Assembly (NCBI GenBank): GCA_000310025.1
Contig: FN649734.1
Coordinates: 2,371,291 to 2,435,290 of the forward strand
Length of the DNA: 64,000 nucleotides
DNA from: Ectocarpus siliculosus
Lineage: Eukaryota > Sar > Phaeophyceae > Ectocarpales > Ectocarpaceae
Direction: 5' to 3'
This document shows, one piece after another, positions 36,314 to 50,000 of the stretch (position 1 is the stretch's first letter; every line of letters begins with the position of its first letter). The notes beneath the pieces were generated by a model. The model saw only the letters and a program-made list of their open reading frames with translations, did not search any database and was not told where the DNA came from. The position numbers and the translations under genes were made by a program.

Positions 36314-37123
36314 GAGGGTAGGTCTTAACGAAGAAATCAGATCTCGAAATCACATTTCGATATAAGAATACAAGAGTCGGATCTACCCAGATCCGGACAG
36401 AAATGGCCTGTGTGTCTTAACGGCAGATCTGCCAAGTGGAAACGAGTCTCTGCAGTCCACCGTGAACAACCCGAGAGGTCCGCCGCTTGCCAACCACTAG
36501 ATTACTGTTGTGACGTGCTGTTGTGACGTGGCCACACCACATGGGTAGCTATCGCTCCCGAGAAGCACACACCAACGCGTACATGGCCTCTGTGCGGTAC
36601 TGCTGACACGATGTCTGTGCATGTGAGACTTTGAATCGAGCCTCGTCCGACGGAAAGCCACCAATTCATCTGTGCATTTGATGTTCGACAACCCACGGGA
36701 CATTGCCCCACAGAGCAACACACCCTACACACGTTTTTTTTCGGCGCCAGTCACGTGCAACAACGATGCGCAGTTGCCCTCCCTTTGGGTTGGCTTTTTA
36801 TGCTCTCTCTCTCCTCTGTGCTCGGCGGTGGATGGAGTTCGTGTGGATGGGGCTAGGTGGGCACGCGCCGTGCATGCGAGTAGACCGCTAATATTCGAAC
36901 TTGGTTGCGGTTCACCCAAATCGAGATCCGATTAAATGATTTCACCTTTTTTCAAATCCCGATTTGGTATTTGGTGTTGGGCCGTCCTGTTTTAAGTCCT
37001 AAAGAGGAGACCGGCGGAAGAACTTTGTGCCCAATCAAAAACAGAGTCCTTTGCATCTTCCGGTCTTCCAACCAAATCTGAATGTGATTTCGAGGTCTGA
37101 TTCCTGCGTTGAGACCGGCCCTG
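36314..37123. mobile_element. Degenerate element with about 45-bp terminal inverted repeats
   Basis: The left end (36314-36362) and the right end (37075-37123) are inverted copies sharing blocks such as AATCAGA and CTCGAAATCACATT, with roughly eight mismatches. The outer right end reads CAGGGCCGG inward, which resembles hAT-type termini. I find no matching 8-bp target duplication and no transposase, so this is an old non-autonomous copy at best. Confidence 0.45.
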
Positions 37124-38460
37124 ACAGGGCGACAGTTCCATCCATCACCACGAACAAGGCTTTCTGTAGGTGGTGGCTATTCTGTCTGGCAAATGTCCAA
37201 CGAATCAGTACATGACTTGAACAAGATTAAGGTTACGCAGGCTGGCAAGTGTACCGGGACAAAGGTTTTAGACTTTAATTTCGCGGGCGAAGCCCGCTAT
37301 TTAATTATACATGTGTGAAACCCAATTACCTGCGGGGGGCACGCTTTCACAATGTTGGGCATCTCCGAATAAATGAACGAAAGGAGATATCAGAACAGAG
37401 GTGTCGTCACCGCGACAGCAAAGCAAGAAATCACCGTGCAATTATGTATGCTGCTAGTGCGGGTCGTCAACATACAAACGAGATGATGATGGGGCGTTCG
37501 TTCCAAAGATCCCAGATGGAGTCAAGAGAGCGAAGAAGAAGGAAGATAATAGTCAAGAGATAGATTGGATGCAGAGATGCCACAGCATCATCATCATCAT
37601 GTTACTTGAAGTTGTCTGGCGAGAGGACGGGCGTGCAGACGTGTAGACGATGTACAAACATACGCGCATCCCTGGGCGTCGGTTTTACTGCTGTAGCTCG
37701 ACATAATTATGCGCGCGTACGTGTGTGGGTGATCTCCCTCCTCGCTGTTTCCAAGCTTTTTAGAAAGTTAACATAGCCTCACAGAAAGACTACCCGTTCG
37801 AGATACAACCTCAGTCGAAAGGGATGGGTTGAAGCCTTTTCAGTAAGTGGATTGAAACCGACTGGAAACTGGACCTATTTTTAGTTTGTGTAAGCCTATA
37901 CACTGAGTTATATCAATCAGTGATGCCAATTGGCGCCAAGAACAAAATCATCTTTAAAGGTAGATACATTCTTAACACATTCCCTGTAATTCGCTGCTGG
38001 GTCGACGACAGAACTATCGGGGAGAAGCTCTCCGTTATGTCGTGTGTTAAAGAGTGTGGCCTTCACAGGGAACACGGCGCAGTGTCGTTTGACAACTTGC
38101 TGTTTGACTATTTGAATGTAGCTACAGTACAGCAGCTTCTTCTTCTTGGTGCTGCTGCTGCGTGCTCGTTATCGACACTCAAGTGTGGGTTGACGTTGCG
38201 AAACTTCGTACACACAGAGACCCGAGGTCTCTGCTGGGTCTATCCTGCTGTGGGCGTGTGGTATGCGCCAGTTGCCGCTCCCAGGCTCCCGGCTGGTGTG
38301 TTTTGGTCTGTGAGCTGGTTGTTCGAACGCGGTGCCCACAAGAAAGCGGAGCAATTGCCAATATTCCTCGAAAAAAGACAAGACGCCAAGTAGGCGCCAA
38401 GTTAAAAGGAGACAGCTGATTGGCCGGCGCCAAGTTAAATCTGTCCCGGTGGCTTTTTTT

Positions 38461-39275
38461 GCCACCGCAAGGCTCCTCAAAAAAAAAAAGCGTTGTAAAA
38501 AGGGGATGACGTTTCGCAGAACCAAACAAAACGACTTGAATTTTAGTGAGGGATTTGCACAAAAGCGCTAAGCTTTATACGGGGGGGCGAAAAAAGACCG
38601 TAAAAGCATCGTAACGCTTTGCGCCCGAAAAGTTGAAATGGGAACACCCGGTACAGCTAATTCAATCCGTTTGTTGATCGGGCATACACACATAGAGAAC
38701 GGCGGCGGGGCGTCAACGGACCCAAAAGATCCGCCATTGTGGCCAAATTTCGGGCTGCTGGATGCAACTACATAGAGCAGTTCACAAGGGCACCTCTAGA
38801 ATCGTTTCTGGTTGTCTGCTGCTGCTGTCAAGTCATGCGACGCAACTCACACCATATTGGTAGGATCTGGCAGTTTCGAGTAGTGTGGTCGCTGGGCGTG
38901 CTGTAGCTGTCGGTAACGGAAGCACACTTTGCTGCGCTGTTTCAATAAACATTTCGGCGGGAAGATTGTGCTCAAATCGTAAAACTGCCAGCACCTCGAT
39001 CTCTCGCTACAAGGCTTAAAACTGATAAGCGGAACATTTTTGATCGACGGGGTTGCTCAAGCTGGTATGACTTCTCCAACAATATATAGAGGTTCGTGTC
39101 TCCTGGGGCTAAGCGCCGGAGGGGACAAATGAGATTTTACAGCAGTCGGCGGGGGCACCGCCCGAGATTTTTTATCTAGCAGTTTGACCTGTGAGAAAAA
39201 AAAATGGTTGGGGAAAAAACACCATCGCGGAGTCACGGGGTACTAGGGACGACGAAGAGCCTGGCGTAGCCTTAG
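38461..39275. mobile_element. Terminal-inverted-repeat element, copy 1
   Basis: This segment is the reverse complement of most of 57236-58822: blocks at 38466-38605 match 58680-58815, 38640-38805 match 57713-57872, and 38805-39235 match 57270-57713. The outer ends carry the AGGCTCCTC / GAAGAGCCTGGCGTAGCC inverted repeat. Copy 1 lacks the 0.7-kb palindrome present in copy 2. It has no open frame of note, so it is a non-autonomous DNA transposon. Confidence 0.75.
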
Positions 39276-40688
39276 GCGTGACATGATCGATGACAGACGT
39301 AGGTCGGAGATAATTCGGAGTGAGGGTCAATCAGATACATGGGGACCTCGTTCTGCAGTTGCAAGTTGTGCTGGAGTGGCCGCGCGGCAGAAGCACCGCG
39401 GCGTACAACATTTCAATTAAGAGCATTCCGGCGCGGACAGAATCTTCGATCCTTGCGGTAGGTACTAGCGGGGGCAGCAAGGTCTCAGTTCTCAGCATGG
39501 TCTCTGCTGCGGATTGAATGAAGCCTACGATGGCCGCAGCTCTTCCTTGCTAGTGCAGCGCTCAATCACCTGGCCCTCGCTGTACCAAATATCGATCGAC
39601 TCTTCGTTTCTCTATCTGACGTTCAGAACAATCACCCGCCAGCCGCAGCTGGATGTTTTTAACCTTCTTGGGTCGCCCCCCGTGTCTGGCCCACAACCTT
39701 GCCACCTCGTCCTCCCTCTTGTCAGGTCCTGATCCTGGTTTTGGTGCTGTTGGGGTGGCTGCACGCAAACGGACTTCCGCTCTGCCACTGCTGAGACCTC
39801 CCCACCGATAATTTACTGCCCCCGTTGCACCGTGGGAAGAGCGAGCTATCTGCCACAAGCTGGTGTCTGCACGTTTTTATAACAAGCGGTGTGCTGTTTC
39901 CGTATGGCTTTGTGTGTTGTTTGCAACATGTGTTTCTGAACACAAGATCGGGACGGCTTTGTAGTTCCCGTGGGCAACGTGTTTTTGTTTGGTGTTTGTC
40001 AAGTGTTTTTGGAGCCAGGGAAAAAAACGTTCGTATATACCGCTGCCGTAGCTTGCGCTCCATGCCAGGCCTGTCGCGCGGTCGATTGTAATGAATGCCA
40101 GTGGCAAAGATCGACGCGGCTGGGTGTAGATGGTGCTGTCTTTTTTTCATGTTGAAATGCTTTGGTCACTATCGGTGTGTTGCCATAGGCTGACTGGATT
40201 GTTTTCCTCTACGCCGTATGCATACGAATTTCGCTTACCTTGTTTTTCTTGTTTGTATAGAAAATGTAAGAATTTTTTTTGCTGACAATAGATGTTGTAC
40301 TCCACAGAGCTGAGGCGATAACATGTCATGTCCGGCAGAGAGCATGCGTTGGTTTGGGAACCCCTTGGACACAAGCATGCTTTGGCGACCGAGGGCTTAG
40401 AAGTACTCGTGTTGGCTGCGGTGAACTCTCCCAAAACAGTCCATCTCTCTACGGTGGCGACTAGAATCCAAGTTTAATACGCATTTGCTTTTTTTTATAA
40501 CAGCACAATCTATTGAGAACGATCCCTTTTACCCATTGCTTGCGACCGCGTCAAATTGTGCGGGCCGATCAAATCGCCCGCAGTATTCAGCCGTGTGCAT
40601 GAGCCACACTTCAGCCGTGTGCATAAGCTACACTGCTGATTGACAAACGCGTGACATCAGTCAATATTTCGATAAAAAAACAAACCAC

Positions 40689-40934
40689 NNNNNNNNNNNN
40701 NNNNNNNNNNNNNNNNNNNNNNNNNNNNNNNNNNNNNNNNNNNNNNNNNNNNNNNNNNNNNNNNNNNNNNNNNNNNNNNNNNNNNNNNNNNNNNNNNNNN
40801 NNNNNNNNNNNNNNNNNNNNNNNNNNNNNNNNNNNNNNNNNNNNNNNNNNNNNNNNNNNNNNNNNNNNNNNNNNNNNNNNNNNNNNNNNNNNNNNNNNNN
40901 NNNNNNNNNNNNNNNNNNNNNNNNNNNNNNNNNN
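40689..40934. other. Assembly gap
   Basis: 246 undetermined bases (N). It ends 67 bases 3' of the lectin-ankyrin stop codon (41002), so it falls in that gene's 3' flank and does not interrupt any recognised exon. Confidence 0.99.
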
Positions 40935-41001
40935 CTACCCCGGAACCCAACCCTGAAGCTAGCTCTAAGCAGTTCATTCGATTGTCCGTTGACCCCAAGC
41001 T

Positions 41002-44000
41002 CTATAGCTCATCCCTGTCCCCCGTTGGGGGTACCGCTGGCCTAGCTCTTGGGGGCTCCAATCGCCCTGCCCCACTCGCTCCTCCTTCTGTTTCCTGCCC
41101 TGTAGGATGTTGAGAGTCAAAGTCTTGGGCTGAGTTGCCGTTGGTGTCGAGAAGTCCCGGGTCTGCATCCGCGGCCTGGAGAGCAGCGATAATGTTCGTG
41201 TGCACCTGCGACAGCGATGGATGATGGTGGATGGTAGTGGTTGAGTAACAATCAGAGGAGGCGGAGGTCAGCCCTCTTCGGTGGGGCCTAATGGGATGGG
41301 CTGCTAGCCAGAGGACCCAACGATCATCATTGGCGAGAAGACGTATACAACCCTCAAATCTGCGGCGGACCCAACACCAGACGCGTTTTCAATGACGGCG
41401 TGATATGCTGCCGCAGAAAAAAAAGCGTTTCACTGTCTGGTTGAACGAGCGGCCTCGTTTCGTGCAACCTGTCGAAGACACGATGGAAGGTGTTAAACGG
41501 TCTGAGATCGGCTCCGTGGCAGCGGCTCCCACCCACTCAAGAACAAAGCACAAGGAAAAACGGTGACGACCCGAGTGCTGCTGACCTGAAGCGAATCCTG
41601 GATAATCTTAGCGTTCCCGTCATCCTCTTTGCCTCCCACGTACTCCAAGTATCGAGACAGCAATGCTGCCACCTGCGAAAACCCAATGCACAAGACGGGC
41701 GGGGTAAATACGAGATACGCGAGAAAACTTCACGGCGCTGCTGCGGACATACTGTAGCACCCACGTGCGACGCTTGATCTGCGGTAGAAGGAACATGCTG
41801 AGAACCAACTCTACGACGCAACAAACGGTTGTAGTGAGAAAGCAGCTGTCAATGGCTCTTTCACGAGGGAGGATACTTTCTCTGGATGAGGCAATTCGTC
41901 ACCTGGTTTCTTCCATTGTAAGCAAACATTAGGGCCGTGTGACCATCCAGATTTTGCTGGTCGACGTTCGCGCCATGTCGCAGCAAGGCATCGACCACAT
42001 CCTTGTGCCCTCGCACGGATGCCGCCATCAGGGCCGTTGTGCCGTCCTGCGTAATACAAAGAAAGTTTCACGGCTTGACGTGAGCTTCATAAGACGCTCA
42101 CATGGAGACTCCGGTCATCATCTACTCGACAACTAAAACGGTGCTGCAAGTGTTAAATAGGCGTTTGCTGCATACCCTCTTGTGACTAGGGACGAGTATC
42201 GCACGATGTGTCATAGAAAAACTATGACGTTAATGATAACCCCACATGACGACAGCAGTATATTGTAGCACTTCTGTACGCGCCGGTAGTACGGACCGTA
42301 TCTAGGCTGCGCAGATTACAATGCACACACGAACCGGAAGAACGGTGGATATCCATCCCCACCGGATGTGCGCTTACACTAAACAGAGCTGTCAGCTCTA
42401 TCCAGCGCAGCATGTTTCGAATCGCGACGATTTTCCGCGAAATAAAACTTGTCGTTTTCAAGTTTGAAATGGGTCACTTCATGACGATCCGTTGGTCGTT
42501 CAAGTTTGGCACCAGTCCACGTTCACACGATCTTTTAGCCCCCACCTTGTCTTTGGCGTCAGGATCTGCTTTAGCCTTCCCCAGTAAAAGCTCCACGATG
42601 CCCGCGTGTCCCTCGCTAGCGGCAGCGATGAGAGCTGTAATGCCATCATCAGATTTCGCAGCAACAGCAACACCCTTCTCCACGACCAGTTCGCAGATCA
42701 CCAACATGCCTCTGTGCGCCGCCTGGTCCAGGGAGGCAACATGTCACGCGTCAAGCATGTGTGAATCGCAACAGAAAAGAGTCGGCGAGGACGCTGGAAT
42801 GTCAAAGACATCGCCCTCTGAGTCACAAAAAGTAACCTGTGCTAGCACTCGCAAATTAATTAGTGCAGGCGATCTCTCTTGAAGCCCTACTACTGTATGC
42901 ACCTGTATCAAGGTTGTCACGCCCTGCTCGTCCGTCACATTCACGTCCGCGCCGTGCTTGACCAACAGCTCCGCGAAGGGAACGTTCTCAACGATAATAG
43001 CGTCCATCAGCAGAGAGTGCCGATCCCCTCCCTCGTCCACATAAACGTCATTTGCATCCGCGCCTTTCTCCACCAGGTACGAGGCGGCATCACCGAAGTT
43101 CCCCTGTGCGCCCAAAACACACCACACGCGTCAAGGGAAGCGACTTAACAACATGCAAACACGTCAAAACCAGGACGTACACGGAGCAACATGTGCTTGT
43201 ATTGTAGGCTTGGCAGCTGAACGTTTCGGAGCCCCCAGAGGGGGTTGCGTCCCGAGTGCTGGGGGGGGGGGGGGGGTACTCATAGTCGTGCATGCCGTAG
43301 TCGTTAGACTATTGACCTCGCATCCCTACAAAGCCGGGACTGAGCACGCCGGGTTCTCACCGGACCAGGCTCTCACATCACCAAGCGCGAAGCGCCGTGA
43401 GGTATTTGGCGAGTCGCATGAAGGGTGAGCTGCATCCTGCTAAGGGTGTTCGGCATCTTGTGCTTACTTCCTTGCGTACGGATGGCAGCTGCGTATGACT
43501 TAATTTATTTTCTGGTGCTTTCACTTCCAGAGTAGTTGTAAGCACTGTGTAACTGCCTCGGGGATGCTTGACCATTTTAACACAACGTGGTGCGATCATC
43601 CCCCTTGCGCGGAGTGAGGGTTCTCCACCCTGCACAACAACAAAATCTACTCGACGACCATTATGGTTACCGCAAAAAAAAAAAACAGAGGTAAAAAAAA
43701 CCCGGTAACCTGGTTGCCGAGTTCACGAAGTGAATTGGCTTGTTTTACAACGTCGTTGCCAAGCGACGAAAACCCAATCCCGATGGCAAACACCGAGGGG
43801 GGGGACGGGTTAATTCGACAACATGCATCATGTTATGTCTCTGCCGCTATCAGTGGAGGGTTTCGTCAGGCCTCATTGGTTGGTGTACATGGTTCGTTCG
43901 TATGTGTGTGTTCGGATCTCCTTGTCCGCTTATAGGTGCTGCACAATTCTTTCGAGCGTGGCATACCCGTTCAAACGGGATTAAAGCGCACCCACCTTCA

Positions 44001-47000
44001 CTGCGTTGAGAAGTGCACTCAATCCCTGGTCGTCCACAGCTCTGACATCAGCTCCGCCTTCAACTAATGCGCGCATCACATCCTGCACGTGGTTTGCGTT
44101 TGCGTGATATTGAAGAGGTAAGCCTCTCGAGACCTGCACTCTCACACGTTTCGCATGGAATCACCACACCAATAGGCCCAACGATCGAGGACAGAAACGC
44201 CTCGATACCTTGTACTTTGTCGCCGAAAAAACGCAATCTGTGCCCGTGGCACCCAACTCCTTTCTGTACACATTTCTTGACAAGCGACATGGACTATAAT
44301 AGATCGTTGCGAAAACACATTGCCCGAACGTGGGCCCTCAAGTCACTTAAATGATGTGGGTCACTATCACTGGCTCAAGCGGGACAGACCACGCTACCGT
44401 CCAAAGGCACTTAATTACCATGTGTCCACCAACGGCTGCCACCATGAGAGATGTGACTCCATCCGTGTGTGTTTCCGCCCCCATGGGAGAATCGCCCTCG
44501 CCGGTGTTGCTCTTCAACAAGTTTGCCTTGTAAGTCTCAGACGCCTGCCCGGTGCGTTGGTCCATCGTGATTTTACGTGTATTGTATGCAGTACTGACGA
44601 TGCGCTACACCAACTGAGGTAGGGCTAAAGCCATGTAGAACCGTTGCACCGAGGCCACACGAACGGCAAGCGAATCACAACCCTTCGATTCCACGTTTAT
44701 TGAAATGAAAATACGTACCTGCTCACATTGCATGCCTACCGTGTGTCCCGCCGCCCTGCTTTCCCTGCCAATTCCTTGTTTTCCCTGAGAAACCACCCCG
44801 CGATGTCCACCAACTTCTGCCGTCACGCAGCAAGAGCCCCAACAGCACGCCCTGGTACATGATGATCTACCCCTATCATTTTCAACAAATTGATACGTTG
44901 TATTCATAGACAGGAAAAACGCGCCGGTGTGCAACACCCGTTCACAAAAAATTCCTCTAAAAAAGTCACCTGGACGGTGTCGTTGACATGAGCGCCCCTC
45001 TCCAGCAACAGCGCCACCACGTCAGTGTACCCTGCTGCAGCGGCAAACATAAGAGCCGTTCCCCCCGAGGAAGCTTTCGTATCTAGGGGAGCTCCAGCAT
45101 CCAGCAGGACCTTGCAGGCCTGAGGAGGGGACCACCACCCGGTTGTATTGTAGTCGCTCAGAGTTGGCAAAACCAACCCACGGGTAAATGTTGCGACAGG
45201 CGCAAAATCGCCAGTACGGCTAGATATGAAGCGCAGTCGCAACTTGATTACCAACAATCGTTCACGACACAGGTAAACGACCGACAATACCAGTGCAGAC
45301 GTCATGAAGGCGCGCAGCTCGATAATGAGAGGCCCTTCATAGAAACGAGCATCATGCTTGGAAGCATGTGCTAGTAATACACACACCTGTGCATGTCCGT
45401 GACTGGCCGCAGACATGAGAGTGGTGACGCCGTCCTTGTCTGTTACCGATACGTCCGCCCCCTTCTTGAGCAACAGGTTTATGACACTCACGTTTCCAGA
45501 GGTGCTTGCCTGCTTGACACAACACGGGCGACAATTTCAGGGACTAAGGCTTTCGTACAAAGGATCGCGGAGTAGCGTGTCCCAAAAGGACCCAACAGGG
45601 GATGGTGATGAGATCAAACGGCAGGGCGCTTTGTGGCCGTGGGTGCGTTTCGTTATCCCCAAGTACCAACAACCGGCTTGGTGCATGTTGCTGCGACTCA
45701 TGGTATCCTTCTTTTACTCGGTGGTGAGAGTAAGGACTGAGATGCTCGTAAGCCTTGGGAATGATGAGTCCATTACTGACAACAGGACGAAACTGCTTCG
45801 GACACCAACGCTTGCCCATTTTGCCCTGAAAACCCTAAAAAACATTGAACGCAAGTTCAACTACCTCTACGCGCCACGTGGCAGCCGGCCCCCCTTTTCA
45901 GTCAGTTGCAGTTGGTGCAATTGTAGTCTTACTTGCTTGCTTGGGGTCACCGTCGCAACCCACCAACACCCACCTCCATCAGGGCTGATCCTCCGTGTAC
46001 GTGCAGCTGGTTCACCTCCGCTCCCGTCATCCCCTTGGCGGGATCTAGCAAGTACTGTGTAGGCAGGAAACAAAACATCGCAAAGGGTGTGCTCAGTGAT
46101 TGACCAAACCGCGCTGCGCAGACATGTCGACATCGAATGCTCCGGCCAACGGCAGGAATACGAAAAGACACATAACTTGGTGAAAATTCTCAAAAGCAAG
46201 TGGGATACAACCGCCGAAGTCACCAACCAAACCGGTAAAAAACCCAACATCGTACGACTCGTTCGCACCCCCCACAAGACGTGGTATACGGAAAAGCCCA
46301 CTTAGAACGATCGAATCGCAAAGTAAGGAAGCGAACGAAGCTATTACGTTTTTTTCCCGGAAGTATAGCTCAACGGCGGTTCATGTAGATCTTCGTACCT
46401 GTACCACGCCGAGATGTGCTCCCGCTGCTCCGTACATGAGCGCATTGACCCCCTCTGGATGCTCGGCGTTTATCTCGGCGCCCTTTTGCGGGCAACGCGG
46501 CCGGCACAGCAACAGCAGTGAGCAAAGTGAGCAAAGAAAAGACAATGAGAACCATCGAATATAAGCAGCAAAAATATTCCAGAGATATGGCATGGAGACC
46601 GCAACGACCCCGGCAAAGCTATCACCAAATCAAGCCGGACCAGCCTGAAGGACCGTCACAAGCAACCAGCTCTCCCTTTATATTCGACGCCGAATTTGGT
46701 ACAATATACCTAACAGACATCTGAGAGGCACTGCCCTCAGCCAATACGCAAGACGCAAAACAAAAGTCGGTCATCATGCTCACCTTCTCTACTAAAGTTT
46801 TAACCACCTCCAGATGACCCCCTGCTGCCGCCAGGATGAGCGACGTAAAGCCCGTCTCTGACATGACGTTGGGGTCCGCCCTGTATTGTGCCGTGAGTGG
46901 TAACCAAGGAATACACAACACATAGTAAACTAACCGTAGAACTATCGCAACGAATGCCGTGATGCCGTATTGTGCCATGCGGTATCGTAGGGTGTACTCA

Positions 47001-50000
47001 CACTAGAGGTATGACTGTAAGCTTGAGAGTATTCATTGTGTCTCTGTCGTAACTCTGCAGCTCTGTGCTGACAACACCCCATGCCCGGCCAATTCACACA
47101 CGATAAGACAAATGCTTAAAAATACTAACGGCACCGGGCGACATCCGATGGGGGGAGTGCGGGTGGGCACCACACCATCCATGCCTTCAGTACATGTTGG
47201 CGGTACCAATTCGATACGCCAGGACTGCTGTAGGTTGTATTAATAGCTGACAACAACCTCTTGAGACGGTTCGATAGCACAAGACTTGACCTGGCTCAAT
47301 TAGGAGGTTCGACGCAACCCATGCAATGTGCAACTAGTTTGTATCCATAATGACATTTCACGTCTCAACAGTGAGCGATAAAAACCTCACCCCTTGTTGA
47401 GTAGGTACGTCACGATTTCCCCAGCGCCAATTTCCGCTGCGTTCATGAGCGCCGTGAGCCCGTCCTGGTCCCGGTCGGACACTCCAGCACCGGCATCAAC
47501 CAGCATCTTCACTACATCCTGGAAATATCGGCCAACCGTCAAGGGCAAGTAGTGAACACCATGCCCAGCAAAAGATGATCTTAGAAACTTCGTTACCTGT
47601 GGTTGAAATGAAGGCTTCCCCGAAACCTCACGGATTTTGCGGTCAACCAATCAACTGACATGTGGTGGTCAAGCCAAATACATGCATCCTACGACGGGAA
47701 GCCCCCACAAAAAACACATGAGTTAACACGATAGGCACCACGACTACCTTACCTTGTGTCCCCCGACAGCCGCAGCCATAACCGCTGTGATGCCATCTGT
47801 TCTGCGATTGTTCACATCCGAATCCTTGGCGATCAGACTAGCCGCCACCTCCTTCCTCCCCTCGCCAGCCGCCAGCCACAACGCAGTCACTCCTGTTGTT
47901 GTTTTCGCGTCCACCTCAGCACCCTCCTGCATGCACCACAACAACAACACACCAACGTCGCAGTCAGCGTGAGAAGAACGCATCAAAAACAAAATAAATG
48001 CAGCGGTGGCGTTAGACTTTCTGGAACACAAACTCAGTTACATTTCTTGTGGTCTCAGAAAAAGGCCTACATTCGGTGTACAAAAGATGGGGTGTTTTCC
48101 TGACACTGTCGGCCTACCAACAAGTCTAATCAGCTCTAGACTAAGTATGACTGTAGAGTCTACTCCAACACTAAATGCTGTACCGACAGGTGGGCCGGCT
48201 ACATGTATGTGGCTTGAGAGTACCTGTACTGTATCGCTACAAGTATCGCTGGTCACAAAGACGCCGAGAACGTTGACGTTTCCAAAACAAGCGAGACCGC
48301 CTCGCTGAACTGATTCACAGCAGCATGGGCGCAACGCACGTAGCTGCTCCGTACCTTCAAGAGGTGCTTGACGACATCCCTGTGATCCATGATAGATGCC
48401 TCCATGAGCGCTGTGATGTTATCCTTGTCTTTGGAGTTCACCCCTGCCCCTCGTTGCAACAAGATCTTGACAACATCCTGGTAGCGACACACAATTGCAT
48501 CAACGGCAATGACAAGGCCGTTGTCAACTCCGTGTTACGCTTAAGGTTCGTTCGGTTTGGTTGGTCATACCACACAATCAAGATACCGTGTCATTTTTCG
48601 TTAATACTGGCAAACCAAAAACAACCAAACAATAATCACAGTGATCCGCAGAAAGCCAAGCCCGGCCTACTGGGCTTCTCTCCGGGCGCGATAGTAAACA
48701 CGTGCTACAAAGTGACACCCCTGCGGTACTGCTATCAGCCTCACCAGGTGTCCCTGGCTAGACGCTGCGATAAGGGGTGTCAGATTGTCCCAATCGCGTG
48801 AGTCCACATCCACGCCCTGGTCCAACCACTTTTTGACCCCTTTCTTGTTTCCGTCGCTCGCAGCTGTGATCAACCGCACCCCCGGTGCACCCATAGCCGC
48901 CATATCGTGCTCGCTCGCAAACTGAACACGAACCATGGGCGCAAAAGGGAACAAATTACAGTCAGCGAACCGATGCACGGTATGCAGTCGCACGATCGCG
49001 CTGCAACATGCAAATGGCAGGCGAACATGGTTTACGGCTACGAAAGACGCCCCATGCCGTAACGGGCAGCATCACATGCCGCCCTTGTTGCCGAACAATA
49101 ATATCGAGAACGGACCAACAACGGTCGATAGAGCCATGCAGCAGCGGTTTGTTCCAGCACACCGTCGGGGCGATACCCCAATACTACCACTAGAAAAACT
49201 GAAGCGCTCTCTCAGGGTGCTTAACATATCGTGTATGAAACACCCATTCTGGTGTGCCCCTCAATTTTTACCTGCAACGTCAATCGCGTCTGCTCTTCGC
49301 ATCCTCCCATCCTCGCCGCTTCTCCATCTCTGACAATGCACATCTGTGCAACGGCCGCAACCCCTCCCCCAACACCTACGCCCGCAGCTGCCTGTTCGAA
49401 TACGGTGGACAGGGCCATGCCATCGGATGCCGCCGCTGCCGCGGCTGCCACGACAGGCTGTACGCGCCCCACCGATAGAGTGTAGCTGCTGTCCACGTCC
49501 CTACACATACGGAAACACGAAACATACGTAGGGAAATAAACGGAGGGATTTTCGGGTGTACTGTAGAATGGAGAGAGCTGCCTCCAACACGGGACTCGAT
49601 GTGTACTGACCTACAGTTACAACATGTTACAGACAGATCTGTCAAGCTTAGCTCGAGCCCTTGACCGCCATGCCTGACCCCACGGGTAGCGAAGCGCATT
49701 GCACGACCAAAAACAACGAGGTGGGTCAGGAATCGAAAGCAGTGCAGCGGACTTACCTTCGGGACTGCAGCTTCGAAAATAAGGAAGCTCGGATGACGGC
49801 AACCAACTGCACATATGCACAACCCCCAATATCAACGACGCGGTGTGGTGTTGAAGGTGGACTCACCCTACAATGTCCCATCCTTTTGCCCCGCAGTGAT
49901 CGCAACTGGCTGTGCGTAATACCGACGTCACAGAGTCGCAGCTTTTGCGGTCCAAGCACAACTGTTTCGCCTCCTCTTCACCTGCGGCGGGGTAAAACGT

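Larger units (their letters stand above)
34694..40688. other. Large spacer between two minus-strand genes
   Basis: Six kilobases between the signal-peptide exon at 34693 and the lectin-ankyrin gene. It holds the candidate terminal-inverted-repeat elements listed at 36314 and 38461, a possible coding stretch at 35681-35908, a palindrome around 37281-37303 (GCGGGCGAAGCCCGC core) and a direct repeat of CAGCCGTGTGCAT at about 40589 and 40613. I could not support a complete gene here. Confidence 0.45.
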
